From an uncultured bacterium (lineage in GTDB: Bacteria > Planctomycetota > UBA8742 > UBA2392): 64,000 nt of DNA. The notes beneath the pieces were generated by a model that made no database searches, had not been told where the DNA came from, and saw only the letters and a program-made list of their open reading frames with translations. Location: assembly GCA_938014885.1 (NCBI GenBank), contig CALLQI010000003.1, forward strand, positions 124,001 to 188,000, read 5' to 3'. Made by a program: the position numbers and the translations under genes. This document shows positions 42,401 through 51,378 of this stretch, in pieces; position 1 is the first letter of the stretch, and each line of letters starts with the position of its first letter.

Positions 42401-44698
42401 CTAGGCTCCTGTGGCGTCTTGCGCCGTGTTGTTGAGGACCGATACCCTGCTGTGCAGGCCGCACTCGGTTTTGCCGGTGCCGGCCCAGCGCCCGCCGCGT
42501 TCAAGCTCGCCGGGGGCGGTGGCGCGTGTGCACGGCTCGCAGCCGATGCTGCTGAAGCCGCGCGCGAACAGCGGATGCTGCGGCACACCGTAGTGACGCA
42601 ACTGCGCGTCGATCCACTCGCGGGTCACGAATGCCAGCGGCTGGACTTTCACGATGCCGTCGGTCTGCAGCTCAAGCACCCGCACGTCGGCGCGCTCGCC
42701 GCCTTGCTCGCGGCGCAGGGCCGACACCCAGGCGCGCTTGCCCCGGCGAAGCTGGTTCATCACCTGCACCTTGCGGATCGTGCAGCACAGGTCGGCGTCG
42801 CGCTGCCACAGATTCGCGCCGTAGGTGGCCGTGAAGGCGGCTTCGTCGGGCGCGGGCACGCGCTGGATGTTGAGGCCGAACTCGGTGCGCAGCTGTTCCA
42901 GGTACGCCAGCGTTTCCGGGAACAGCTTGCCGGTGTCGATCAGCACCAGCGGGTGCGCAGGCGCAAGCTCACGCAGCAACTCGGCCAGCAGCACGCCGCC
43001 TGCGTTGAGCGCGCTGCTCACCAGCAGGTCATCGCCGTAGGTGTCCAGCGCCCACTTCAGGATCAGCCGGGGTTCGCGGGCCTCAAGCAGCGCGGACAGC
43101 TCCGCTGCCTGGGCAACGCTCACGGGCGGCTGAGTCGAGACTTGACCGGTCAACAGCTCAGTCCATTCACCTTGCTGCAACGCCACCCGCAGCCACAGCT
43201 CGCGCGCAAACGCGGGCAGGCCGACACGGTCAATCAGCGCGTCAATCGGCTCGGCCTCGCGGGCCAGGGCCGCGTAGGCGCTGACTGCCGCCGGGGCCAC
43301 GGCCAGAACGTCTTCCTGGCTCAGCAGGCTTGCGAACTGCTGGCCCAGAAGCGTGCGCCCATAAAGGCGGCCGCCCAGCAGCAAGTCGTAACCCTTGACG
43401 ACCTTGCCACGCGCCTTGCCCGCGTTGCCGCGAAAGCCGATATCGAACAGCTGCGGCCCGCTGCACGAATTCGGGCAGCCGGAAACGCTAATCCGCAACC
43501 GCTTTGCCCAGACGGGCGCGGGCACAGCCTCCAGCGCGTTGGACAGCGCCTGCGCGAAATCGTGCGTCTCGACAAAGCCCTTGCGGCAGCTTGTGGCACC
43601 GGGGCAGGCCACAATGTCGCGCGCGCCAAACCAGCCGCTGGGCGGGAAGCCGAGCTCTTCCAGCGCGCGCACCAGCGCGGGAACTTGCTGCGCCGCAACA
43701 TCCGGGACCGCGATATTCTGCCGCACACTCAGTTGAAGCTGACTGGCCCCGGCGGCACGGGCGGCCGCCACAATCCGCGCCGCGACTTCACCGGTGATGT
43801 CGCCGGCCACGATCGGCACGCGCACCCGGAACTTGCCGTCCTGCTGCGCATGCACGCCGCTGAAATCAAAACGCGCCGGTGCCGCGGACAGGTAGTACTG
43901 CGGGTTCAGCTCGACGATGGCAGGCGGCACCCAGCGCTGCAGGATGCGATTGCGAAGCTCAACGATGCCGATTTCCTCCACCACGTGCTTGAAGCGTGCC
44001 TTGGCGCGGTTGGCGCGGTTGCTGTGCGCGTTGTGGAGTTGCACGGCGGCCGCCACGAGGTGCTGCAGCGAGTCTTCGGGCACGTTGCGGAACAGCAGGT
44101 CGGCCAGACGCGGCTCTTTGCCTAAACCCCCGGCGATCCAGGCTGAGAACAGCAGCTTGCCGTCGCGCTCGCCCTCTTCAAGGAAGCCGAGGTCATTGAT
44201 GCGATGCAGCGGCTCGCGGTCGTCGGCAGCGTAGAACGCGATCTTGAATTTTCGCGGCAGCGACTCGAACTCGGGCTTGCCCGCAAAGGCAGCGGTCAGT
44301 TTCTCGACGATGGCCTGCAAGAGTGCGAAGCGCTCGCTGCCGGTCTCGCTGCCCAGCACGATGTTGCGCACACTGTCGCCGCACGCGCCGCGCGTCGTGA
44401 GCCCGGTCGTTTCGATCGCTTCCACAAACGGCAGCAGCTTGGCTTCCGGTACGCCGTGGAACTCGATGTTGGCGCGGGTGTCCACGTGCCATTCACCGTT
44501 GGCGTACTCGTGGGCGAAACGTGCCAGCGCGTCGGCCTGGTCCAGCGTCATCACGCCGCCGGGCACGCGCAGCCGGATCATGTAGCTGCCCTTGGCACGC
44601 TCGGGGTATACGCCGTCGATGGTGACCTCACCATCGCTGCGCACGAGGCGGTGCTTTTCGAAGTCAGTCTTGGCGATGTGTCGGATCTCAGGTTCCAT
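42401..44698 (-). CDS. Sulfite reductase - APS/PAPS reductase fusion
   Basis: 765 aa from ATG 44698. Residues about 1-520 are a ferredoxin-type nitrite/sulfite reductase: RANIEFHG, ACGDSVRNIV, LAIRQN-like LSVRQNIAV, and the siroheme-[4Fe-4S] ligands CPGATSC (near 363-369) and SGCPNSCSG (near 408). Residues about 530-765 are a CysH-type reductase: SSALNAGGVLL (PP-loop), VLIDTGKLFPETLAYLEQL, CCTIRKV (near 637), CEPC (near 719) and KTECGLH (near 746). The CC...CxxC set is the iron-sulfur form that uses APS. One polypeptide would carry out APS to sulfite to sulfide. Followed by cobA; preceded by a YeiH transporter. An earlier in-frame start at 45013 lies inside the transporter gene. Confidence 0.9.
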   Translation of the reverse strand: MEPEIRHIAKTDFEKHRLVRSDGEVTIDGVYPERAKGSYMIRLRVPGGVMTLDQADALARFAHEYANGEWHVDTRANIEFHGVPEAKLLPFVEAIETTGLTTRGACGDSVRNIVLGSETGSERFALLQAIVEKLTAAFAGKPEFESLPRKFKIAFYAADDREPLHRINDLGFLEEGERDGKLLFSAWIAGGLGKEPRLADLLFRNVPEDSLQHLVAAAVQLHNAHSNRANRAKARFKHVVEEIGIVELRNRILQRWVPPAIVELNPQYYLSAAPARFDFSGVHAQQDGKFRVRVPIVAGDITGEVAARIVAAARAAGASQLQLSVRQNIAVPDVAAQQVPALVRALEELGFPPSGWFGARDIVACPGATSCRKGFVETHDFAQALSNALEAVPAPVWAKRLRISVSGCPNSCSGPQLFDIGFRGNAGKARGKVVKGYDLLLGGRLYGRTLLGQQFASLLSQEDVLAVAPAAVSAYAALAREAEPIDALIDRVGLPAFARELWLRVALQQGEWTELLTGQVSTQPPVSVAQAAELSALLEAREPRLILKWALDTYGDDLLVSSALNAGGVLLAELLRELAPAHPLVLIDTGKLFPETLAYLEQLRTEFGLNIQRVPAPDEAAFTATYGANLWQRDADLCCTIRKVQVMNQLRRGKRAWVSALRREQGGERADVRVLELQTDGIVKVQPLAFVTREWIDAQLRHYGVPQHPLFARGFSSIGCEPCTRATAPGELERGGRWAGTGKTECGLHSRVSVLNNTAQDATGA

Positions 44699-44715
44699 GG
44701 TCGTCTCTTGATTGG

Positions 44716-45714
44716 TTACAGGTACAGCAAGGCGGCCAGCACCAGCGCCGCGGTCAGCGCCCACAGCACCAGCCCCAGCAACGCGGGTCGGGCAGCAGGC
44801 ACAAGTTGATCCAGGCGGGTGCGGAAACCCACGCCCACCAGCGCAATGAAGAAGGCCCACTGCGTCAGGCTGCCCAGCGTCGCGCGTTCGGCTTCGTTGA
44901 AGGCACCGAGCAGCGTCACGCCCGCCACCAGCGCAAAGCCGATCACGAAGCCTGGCACTTTCGGCAGCGCAAGTTTGGTTCTGCGCGCGCCCCGCCTTGG
45001 CGCGAACAGCCACAGGTACAGCACAATCGCCAGGCCTTCGAAGGCGTTCACCACGACTTTGTATGCTGCGGCAATCAGTTGCGCGGGGTTTTCGCGCGTG
45101 CTTGCGGTGGCGATGGCTTCGGCGTTGTTGGCTACGGTCAGACCCGTGAAGGTCCCAAAGGTTGACGCGTCAAGATGCGCCCCCAGTACCGGGTACGCCA
45201 GCAACGCGGCCGCACCTGACAGCAGGATCACCAGTGTGGCCACGGTCTGGGGCGCGCCGCGTGAATCAGGGTCTTGCCTGCTTACCGCGACGACGGCGCT
45301 GACGCCGCAGCCCGAAAGGCCCAGCGCCAGCAGCCCCGCCAACCGCGAGGGCAGCAGTCGCAACCGTGCCGCCAGCCAGAAGGCACTCACGACGGCAACC
45401 CACAGCAGCGCCACACTCGCCAGCCCGCGCCAGCCCACAAGGCCGAACACTGAGGCATCGACCTGCGCACCCATCATCACGAAGCCGGCCGTCAGCGGCA
45501 CTTCGTAAGGAAGCGACAGGTTGTGGTGACCGGCACGTCGCGCCCCGTAGCCTGCGACAATCCCGAACACCAAAGCGTACACCACCGCCGGCACCGCGGG
45601 CCCAAGCACATGCGCGAGCTTGGCCAGCGCGACCACGACCGCCAGCACCACAATCGGTGCGGCGGGGGCGGGCGAATCCGCGGGAGAGGCAGATGTGCCG
45701 GCGGCGGCGTGCAT
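44716..45714 (-). CDS. YeiH-family putative sulfate exporter
   Basis: 332 aa, about ten hydrophobic helices. YEVPLTAGFVMMGAQVDASV, LLALGLSGCGVSAVVAVS, GTFTGLTVANNAEAIATAST and KVPGFVIGFALVA match the conserved blocks of the YeiH/UPF0324 family, predicted sulfate or sulfur-anion exporters. Inner membrane. Start overlaps the stop of a 40-aa ORF by one base; the stop is 17 nt before the fusion reductase. Position in a sulfate-assimilation operon agrees with a role in sulfur-anion movement, though the direction of transport is not proven. TTGACGCGTCAA at 45162 lies inside. Confidence 0.82.
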   Translation of the reverse strand: MHAAAGTSASPADSPAPAAPIVVLAVVVALAKLAHVLGPAVPAVVYALVFGIVAGYGARRAGHHNLSLPYEVPLTAGFVMMGAQVDASVFGLVGWRGLASVALLWVAVVSAFWLAARLRLLPSRLAGLLALGLSGCGVSAVVAVSRQDPDSRGAPQTVATLVILLSGAAALLAYPVLGAHLDASTFGTFTGLTVANNAEAIATASTRENPAQLIAAAYKVVVNAFEGLAIVLYLWLFAPRRGARRTKLALPKVPGFVIGFALVAGVTLLGAFNEAERATLGSLTQWAFFIALVGVGFRTRLDQLVPAARPALLGLVLWALTAALVLAALLYL

Positions 45715-45836
45715 CAGAAGCCCACCAGGTTCAGCAGGCCGATCTTGACCAGCGCGATCAGCGCCAGCGCCAGCAGCGTGCTGGCGAACTCCGTGGCGAA
45801 GCGGCGTTTCAGAAGTATCAGTGTCCTTGCCTTCAT
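45714..45836 (-). CDS. 40-aa membrane peptide coupled to the YeiH gene
   Basis: ATG 45836 with GGAG about 6 nt upstream; TGA 45716-45714 overlaps the next ATG by one base. N-terminal basic part MKARTLILLKRRFATEFAST, then a hydrophobic helix (LLALALIALVKIGLLNLVGF) to the end. It is too short for most gene finders. The ribosome site, the overlap and the place directly after the second cysteine attenuator support a real gene. It could be a small subunit of the transporter or a second coupling peptide. No family recognised. Confidence 0.65.
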   Translation of the reverse strand: MKARTLILLKRRFATEFASTLLALALIALVKIGLLNLVGF

Positions 45837-45852
45837 CACGATCTCCGGTACT

Positions 45853-45886
45853 GCATCAAAAGAAAGGGCCGCCTCAGTGGCGGCCC
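45853..45886 (-). terminator. Attenuator terminator 2 (Cys leader 2)
   Basis: GGGCCGCC arms (45866-45873 and 45879-45886), 5-nt loop, followed on the minus strand by TTTCTTTT. It begins 22 nt after the stop of the Cys-rich leader. The last three leader codons (45912-45920, GGCTCGTGT) can pair with ACACGGGCC (45882-45890), which covers most of the first terminator arm: a competing antiterminator. Confidence 0.75.
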
Positions 45887-45908
45887 GTGTTTGCGCGATC
45901 TTTACGCG

Positions 45909-45974
45909 TCAACACGAGCCCCCTGGCTTGCAGCACATGGGCATGCACTTGCGGTTGTTTGATGTGCGGGTCAT
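45909..45974 (-). CDS. Cysteine-rich leader peptide 2 (predicted attenuator)
   Basis: 21 codons plus TGA. Starts MTRTSNNRK; Cys at codons 10, 14, 15 and 21 (core KCMPMCCK). Its ATG is 4 nt after the cysC stop, so it is probably translated by coupling. A terminator follows (45853-45886) and the codons for Gly19-Ser20-Cys21 can form the competing antiterminator. Model: when Cys-tRNA is short, the ribosome stalls at codons 14-15, leaves codons 19-21 free to pair with the first terminator arm, and transcription continues into the transporter and reductase genes; when Cys is ample the ribosome covers them and transcription stops. The sequence layout is direct; the response to cysteine is inference. 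Confidence 0.75.
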   Translation of the reverse strand: MTRTSNNRKCMPMCCKPGGSC

Positions 45975-45978
45975 GGGT

Positions 45979-46548
45979 CTAGGCCTGTGCCAGTGCGACT
46001 TCTGCGGTTTCGGGGGTGATGAACTTGTTCTCGAGCAGCCAGTTCCAGATGCGGTCGGCCGATTCCTGCACCGACTCGAACTCGCTGTTCACCGTGATTT
46101 CGGGCGAAAGCGGTTCTTCGTACGGGTCACTGATGCCGGTGAAGTTCGCAATCTCGCCCTTCAACGCCTTGGCGTACAGCCCCTTCACGTCGCGGCGCGA
46201 AAGCTCGGCGATGCTGGCCTGCACGTACACTTCGATGAAGCGGCTGCCGATGCGGCCGCGCACTTCGTTGCGGACTTCGCGGTAGGGGCTGATGGCTGCC
46301 GTGATCACCGGGATCTCGTTGCGTGCCAGCAGCTCGGCGACGAAGCCGATGCGGCGGATGTTGGTGTCGCGGTCTTCGCGGCTGAAGCCGAGACCCTTGC
46401 TGAGGTGCGTGCGCACCACGTCGCCGTCGAGCACTTCGTGCCCGATCGCGAGTTCATTGAGGCGGCGGCTGATTTCGTCGGCCAGTGTGGTCTTGCCCGC
46501 CCCGGACAAGCCCGTGAACCAGAGTGTGAATCCCCTTGCGATTGCCAT
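45979..46548 (-). CDS. cysC: Adenylylsulfate kinase
   Basis: 189 aa from ATG 46548; an earlier in-frame ATG at 46680 would run through the attenuator terminator. GLSGAGKT (13-20) Walker A, DGDVVRTHLSKGLGFSREDR (APS binding), ISPYREVRNEVR, FIEVYVQASIAELSRRDVKG and GLYAKALKGEIANFTGISDP are all APS kinase blocks. Phosphorylates APS to PAPS. In an operon whose reductase is APS-type, this may serve sulfation and not assimilation, or the reductase may accept both. Cytosolic. Transcription enters through the cysteine attenuator at 46573-46703. Confidence 0.92.
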   Translation of the reverse strand: MAIARGFTLWFTGLSGAGKTTLADEISRRLNELAIGHEVLDGDVVRTHLSKGLGFSREDRDTNIRRIGFVAELLARNEIPVITAAISPYREVRNEVRGRIGSRFIEVYVQASIAELSRRDVKGLYAKALKGEIANFTGISDPYEEPLSPEITVNSEFESVQESADRIWNWLLENKFITPETAEVALAQA

Positions 46549-46572
46549 TGTCCTGTTCCTGTTGAGTGAGTG

Positions 46573-46606
46573 AAAACAAAAACGCCACCGAGGGATCGGT
46601 GGCGTT
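46573..46606 (-). terminator. Attenuator terminator 1 (Cys leader 1)
   Basis: AACGCCACCGA (46581-46591) and TCGGTGGCGTT (46596-46606) form an 11-bp stem with a 4-nt loop; on the minus strand it is followed by TTTTTGTTTTC. It ends about 25 nt before the cysC ATG. Leader sequence 46645-46656 pairs with 46597-46609 (twelve pairs with one bulge), competing with the terminator stem. Confidence 0.85.
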
Positions 46607-46625
46607 GCGAAGGACTGGAAAGGTG

Positions 46626-46703
46626 TTAGCCGACCATGTCCGAGCGCAACCCACCGGCGTGGGCGCACATCAGACAGCACATCTTGGTCGAGTTGGTGAA
46701 CAT
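46626..46703 (-). CDS. Cysteine-rich leader peptide 1 (predicted attenuator of cysC operon)
   Basis: 25 codons plus TAA. Starts MFTNSTK; Cys at codons 9, 10 and 13 (core KMCCLMCAHAGG). ATG 46703 is only 8 nt after a -10 box, so translation should begin at or near the first base of the RNA. Codons 16-20 contain CGGTGGGTTGCG, which can pair with CGCAACGCCACCG at the foot of the downstream terminator. Stalling at the three Cys codons would leave this free and prevent termination. A longer in-frame start (46826) exists, but it lies upstream of the promoter and is rejected. Confidence 0.8.
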   Translation of the reverse strand: MFTNSTKMCCLMCAHAGGLRSDMVG

Positions 46704-46711
46704 GGGCGGGA

Positions 46712-46739
46712 AAGATAGCGGCGCGAATTGACGTGTCAA
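46712..46739 (-). promoter_or_regulatory. Sigma-70-type promoter of the cysC operon
   Basis: Minus strand: TTGACA (46739-46734), 16-bp spacer, TATCTT (46717-46712), then 8 nt to the leader ATG. The -35 box is half of the palindrome TTGACACGTCAA (46728-46739), so a factor binding that palindrome would block the promoter. Confidence 0.7.
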
Positions 46740-46836
46740 CGCCGAACCGAAACTTTTCTGCAGGGTACCCCGAAAACTGCTTTGGACTTCAACGGTGTAG
46801 CGGCCATGGCGCTGGTTGCACAGCAAAAGCGTTTAT

Positions 46837-46943
46837 CCACTAAGGGCCACCAAGAACCACGAAGAACAGCAACGGCAAGGGCCAATCGCCGCGCTGCCTG
46901 ACCGCAGTTGTAGTTCTTCGTGGTGCTTCGTGGCCCTTCGTGG
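46837..46943. repeat. Decamer-based inverted repeat without a gene
   Basis: Arms 46837-46867 and 46913-46943 match at 28 of 31 positions. Each arm is three copies of a 10-bp unit of the form CCACGAAGNN. The 45-bp centre has no ORF. The arm design (CACG plus purines, repeating each 10 bp) resembles the arms around the GxxExxY gene at 60406-60875. Confidence 0.8.
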
Positions 46944-46990
46944 GAAATGCAGTTGCCGTTGTGTTTCCGGGTTGTGGCCACCAGCCCGCT

Positions 46991-48007
46991 TCACACGCGC
47001 GCTGGTGCTCGCAGCTCGGCCAGCCTTTCCACTTCGCCCATCAACGTCGCGAACTCTTGCGGGTGCAGGCTTTGGCGGCCGTCGCTGAGTGCCTTGGCGG
47101 GGGTGTCGTGGACTTCGACCATGACGCCATCAGCGCCTACAGCAAGCGCTGCCAGTGTCAGCGCCTTCACGTACTCGCGTTTGCCGCTGGCGTGGCTGGG
47201 GTCGATGATGATCGGCAGGTGCGAAAGCTCTTTCACCACCGGCACCGCCGAAATATCGAGCGTGTTGCGTGTCGCCGTTTCGAACGTGCGCACGCCGCGC
47301 TCGCACAGCACCACGCGCGGGTTGCCGCCATCGACGATGTATTCCGCGGCCAGCAGCAGCTCTTCGATCTTCGCGCTCAGCCCGCGCTTGAGCAGCACCG
47401 GCTTGTCCGTACGGCCGATCTCTTTCAGCAGATCAAAATTCTGCATGTTGCGCGCACCCACCTGCAGCACGTCGCAGTAGCGCACGCAATCATCGACTTG
47501 TTCGATGGACATTACTTCGCTGACGGCCGCCAGGCCGTGGGCGCGCGCGGCCTCATGCAGGAACTTCAGGCCGCTGACGCCGAGGCCCTGGAAGGCGTAG
47601 GGGCTGCTGCGCGGCTTGAAAGCGCCGCCGCGCAGGCCTTTTGCGCCCTGGGCCGCGACGATGCCCGCCATGGTGTGGATGTGCGCTTCGCTTTCCACGG
47701 CGCAGGGTCCGGCGATCACCGGAAAGCTGCCGCCGCCGAAGCGCAGCCCTTGGGTCTCAATCACGGTGTCGGCCGGGTGATAGTCGCGGCTGACGCGCTT
47801 GAAAGGGTGCACGTCGTTGTGCACGTCGCGCACGCCGGAAAGCGCGCGCAGTTGCTGCTCGTCGATCGGCGCGCGGCTTGAGGCCGCGGCAATGAGTGTG
47901 CAGCCGCAATCACGGCTGATACTGGGGGCGGCGCCAAAGCCTTCCAGGGCGCGGATTACGGCGGTGATCTCTTTGAGTGTGGCCGCCGGTTGCATTGTCA
48001 CGATCAC
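46991..48007 (-). CDS. aroF: 3-deoxy-7-phosphoheptulonate (DAHP) synthase
   Basis: 338 aa from GTG 48007, which overlaps the trpA stop by 4 nt; ATG 47995 is the other choice. Residues 1-75 are a small ferredoxin-like regulatory domain; the TIM barrel follows with AGPCAVES, RGGAFKPRSSPYAFQG, LQVGARNMQNFDLLKEIG, KPVLLKRGLSA and PIIIDPSHASGKR, the AroA-I-beta/KDO8P-synthase-like type found in Thermotoga and Bacillus. First step of the shikimate pathway, erythrose 4-phosphate plus PEP. As the last gene of the trp operon it comes under tryptophan attenuation. Confidence 0.93.
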   Translation of the reverse strand: MIVTMQPAATLKEITAVIRALEGFGAAPSISRDCGCTLIAAASSRAPIDEQQLRALSGVRDVHNDVHPFKRVSRDYHPADTVIETQGLRFGGGSFPVIAGPCAVESEAHIHTMAGIVAAQGAKGLRGGAFKPRSSPYAFQGLGVSGLKFLHEAARAHGLAAVSEVMSIEQVDDCVRYCDVLQVGARNMQNFDLLKEIGRTDKPVLLKRGLSAKIEELLLAAEYIVDGGNPRVVLCERGVRTFETATRNTLDISAVPVVKELSHLPIIIDPSHASGKREYVKALTLAALAVGADGVMVEVHDTPAKALSDGRQSLHPQEFATLMGEVERLAELRAPARV

Positions 48008-48833
48008 GACTGTTCCTCTTGTTGGGCGACGTCCCGGGCATTTCGGGTGGGGCTGGGTTGCGCGGCCGCTTCTTTCAGTGGTTGCAGGACGGACTGGATG
48101 CTTCTTCCTTCATCAATGGCACGGATCAGCGCCGAGCCGACGATGAAGCCGTCGGCGTGCTCGCGCAGCTGGTTGATGTGGCCGGGCTGGCTGATCCCGA
48201 AGCCCACGCACAGCGGGGCCTTGGCGTGGCGCGCGGCGCGCTGCAGGTAGGCCAGCGTGGCGGGCGGAAAGCTGTCGCGGGTGCCGGTAACGCCCGCGAC
48301 GCTGATCAGGTATACGAAGCCGGTTGCCCCGGCCAGGATCGCCTTCATGCGTTCGGGCCCCGTTGTGGGCGCCAGCATCGGCACCAGTGTCAGGCCTTGA
48401 CGCGTAAAGACCTCGCGCACGGCAGCGCTTTCTTCATGCGGCAGGTCAGGGATGATCGCGCCGCAGACGCCGGCCGCAGCGGCCTTGCGCGCGAAGCCTT
48501 CGGGGGTGTGCGCCAGCACCTGGTTGACGCTCAACATCAGCACCACCGGCACGTGCAGTGACGCTTCCGCAATGGTGTGCAGCGTTTGTGCCAGCGTGGT
48601 CCCGTGCGTCAGTGCCGTGGCGGCCGCACTCTGGATCACGGGGCCGTCGGCCAGCGGATCGCTGAAAGGCACGCCGACCTCAATCACGTCGGCAAAGCGC
48701 GCGGCCTCACGCAGGTTGGCTGCAAAATCGCGTGGTGTGGGGTGGCCCGACATTAGAAACGGGATCAGTGCCTTGCGGCCCTGTGCGCGGGCGGCCTCGA
48801 ACGCCGCTTCCAAAGTGGCTTGCGTGGCGGGCA

Positions 48834-48834
<1 letters not shown>
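48004..48834 (-). CDS. trpA: Tryptophan synthase alpha chain
   Basis: 276 aa. Catalytic Glu52 and Asp63 lie in EVGVPFSDPLADGP; PTTGPERMKAI, FVYLISVAGVTGTR and VGFGISQPGH are the phosphate-binding and loop-6 blocks. Cleaves indole-3-glycerol phosphate to indole, passed to TrpB. Start overlaps the trpB stop by one base. The C-terminal 15 residues are a Gln/Glu/Arg tail not typical of the family. Confidence 0.95.
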
Positions 48835-50005
<1,171 letters not shown>

Positions 50006-50009
<4 letters not shown>

Positions 50010-50602
50010 GGGCGGACTCCGGTCTGTAGGGCCTTGCTTGCCTGCTGGATAAAGGCGCGAATCAGGCCGTGGTCCTTGACGCCGCGACTTGATTCGACGC
50101 CACTTGACACGTCAACCCCGTACGGCCGCACGGCTTCAATCGCCGCGGCCACGTTGTCAGGCGTCAGGCCGCCGGCCAGCACCACGAGGCGCGCTGCGGC
50201 CAGCGCGGCAACCTCGCGATAGTCCCATGCCGTGCCGCTGCCCGCGCCAAGCGGCGAGTCAGCCAGCACGCGCGGGTGCTGCAAGCCGGTGACTTCCGCT
50301 ATGCTGCCACCGGGGATCAGGTGCAGGCCGTACAGCGTGAACGGCGGCTGTTTCAGCCCGTGTATCTGGACCGCGTCCAGCGCAACGGATTCGAGAATGC
50401 CGGGAAGGTCGGCAAGGTCGGCCGCGCGGAACACGCCGATGCACTCGACGTTGAAGTCGGCCAACGCTTCGCAGATTGCCTGGGCCGCAACGCGGGTAAC
50501 GCGGCGAGGCGAGTTGCTGAACACCAGCCCGATCGCCGTCGCGCCGGATTCGGCGGCGTGGATCGCGGTGGCTACATCGCGCAGGCCGCAGATCTTGATC
50601 AT
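50006..50602 (-). CDS. trpF: Phosphoribosylanthranilate isomerase
   Basis: 198 aa. MIKICGL start (general base Cys6), GLVFSNSPRRVT, QIHGLKQP, LVVLAGGLTPDNVAAAI and GVDVSSGVESSRGVKDHGLI (catalytic Asp) match the family. Overlaps trpC and trpB by 4 bp each. The palindrome TTGACACGTCAA (50104) encodes the Val-Asp-Val-Ser part of the catalytic block. Confidence 0.95.
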
Positions 50603-51378
50603 GACGCGGCTCCCGTCAGTGCGCGCAGTAACTGGGCAGGGTCGGCCCCGCGCATCAGCGCGCTGCCGATCAGCGCGGCGTCGTAGCCCAGTTCGCGCAC
50701 GCGGGCGAACTCGGCGGGCGTGTTGATGCCGCTTTCCGCAATCGCCACGCGGCCGGCTTCGATGTGGCCGCGCAGTCGCTCAAAGCGCGCGAAGTCAATG
50801 CTGAGGTCGCGCAGATTGCGGCAGTTCAGGCCGATCAGGCTGGCGTCGGTGGCTTGCGCGCGGGCAAGGTCGGCTGCGTCGAAGCATTCGACCAGCGCGA
50901 AGAGCCCGAGATACTCGCACACCCGCAGGAAGTGGCGCAGCGCGCGGTCGCTGAGCATGGGCACGATCAGCAGTACGCCGTCGGCGCCGGCCGCGCGCGC
51001 CTCGTACAACTGGTAGGCGTCGGCGATGAAATCTTTGCGCATCATGGGCACGCCCACAGCCTCGCGCGCGGCGCGCAGGTCGGTAAGCGACCCTTTGAAG
51101 TGCGAGGGCTCGGTCAGCACCGAGATGGCGGCTGCGCCGGCGTGCTGGTACGCGGCGGCCTGGGCCGCGACGTCGACCGCGAGTTTCAGGTCACCAGTGC
51201 TGGGGGCCGCGCGCTTTACTTCTGCGATCACGGCGCACTCGCCTGCGCTGAAGCGCAACGGGCGCGCGGGCGGCATGCTTTCGGCGGCGCGACGCATTTC
51301 GGCTTCGGGCGTGATGGTCCTTGCATCCGCGGCGCGGCGCATGCTGGAGTCGTGCATCTCGCGCAGGAAATCAGCCAC
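50599..51378 (-). CDS. trpC: Indole-3-glycerol phosphate synthase
   Basis: 259 aa. VIAEVKRAAPSTGDL (catalytic Glu and Lys), ISVLTEPSHFKGSL, MRKDFIADAYQLYEARAAGA, LIGLNCRNLRDLSID and VAIAESGINTPAEF are the family blocks. Closes the indole ring from CdRP. Overlaps trpD by 8 bp and trpF by 4 bp. Separate from TrpF, unlike the enterobacterial fusion. Confidence 0.95.
   Translation of the reverse strand: MADFLREMHDSSMRRAADARTITPEAEMRRAAESMPPARPLRFSAGECAVIAEVKRAAPSTGDLKLAVDVAAQAAAYQHAGAAAISVLTEPSHFKGSLTDLRAAREAVGVPMMRKDFIADAYQLYEARAAGADGVLLIVPMLSDRALRHFLRVCEYLGLFALVECFDAADLARAQATDASLIGLNCRNLRDLSIDFARFERLRGHIEAGRVAIAESGINTPAEFARVRELGYDAALIGSALMRGADPAQLLRALTGAAS

Noticed and set aside
44698..45013. 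N-terminal extension of the sulfite reductase fusion to 45013
   Set aside because: It lies entirely within the YeiH transporter gene in another frame; the family start is at 44698.
45853..45974. T-box or SAM riboswitch before the transporter and reductase genes
   Set aside because: No T-box sequence or multi-helix riboswitch core is visible in the short interval; a translated Cys-codon leader plus terminator explains it.
46626..46826. 66-aa ORF starting at 46826
   Set aside because: Its first 41 codons lie upstream of or across the promoter (46712-46739). The internal ATG 46703 with the Cys codons fits the leader role better.
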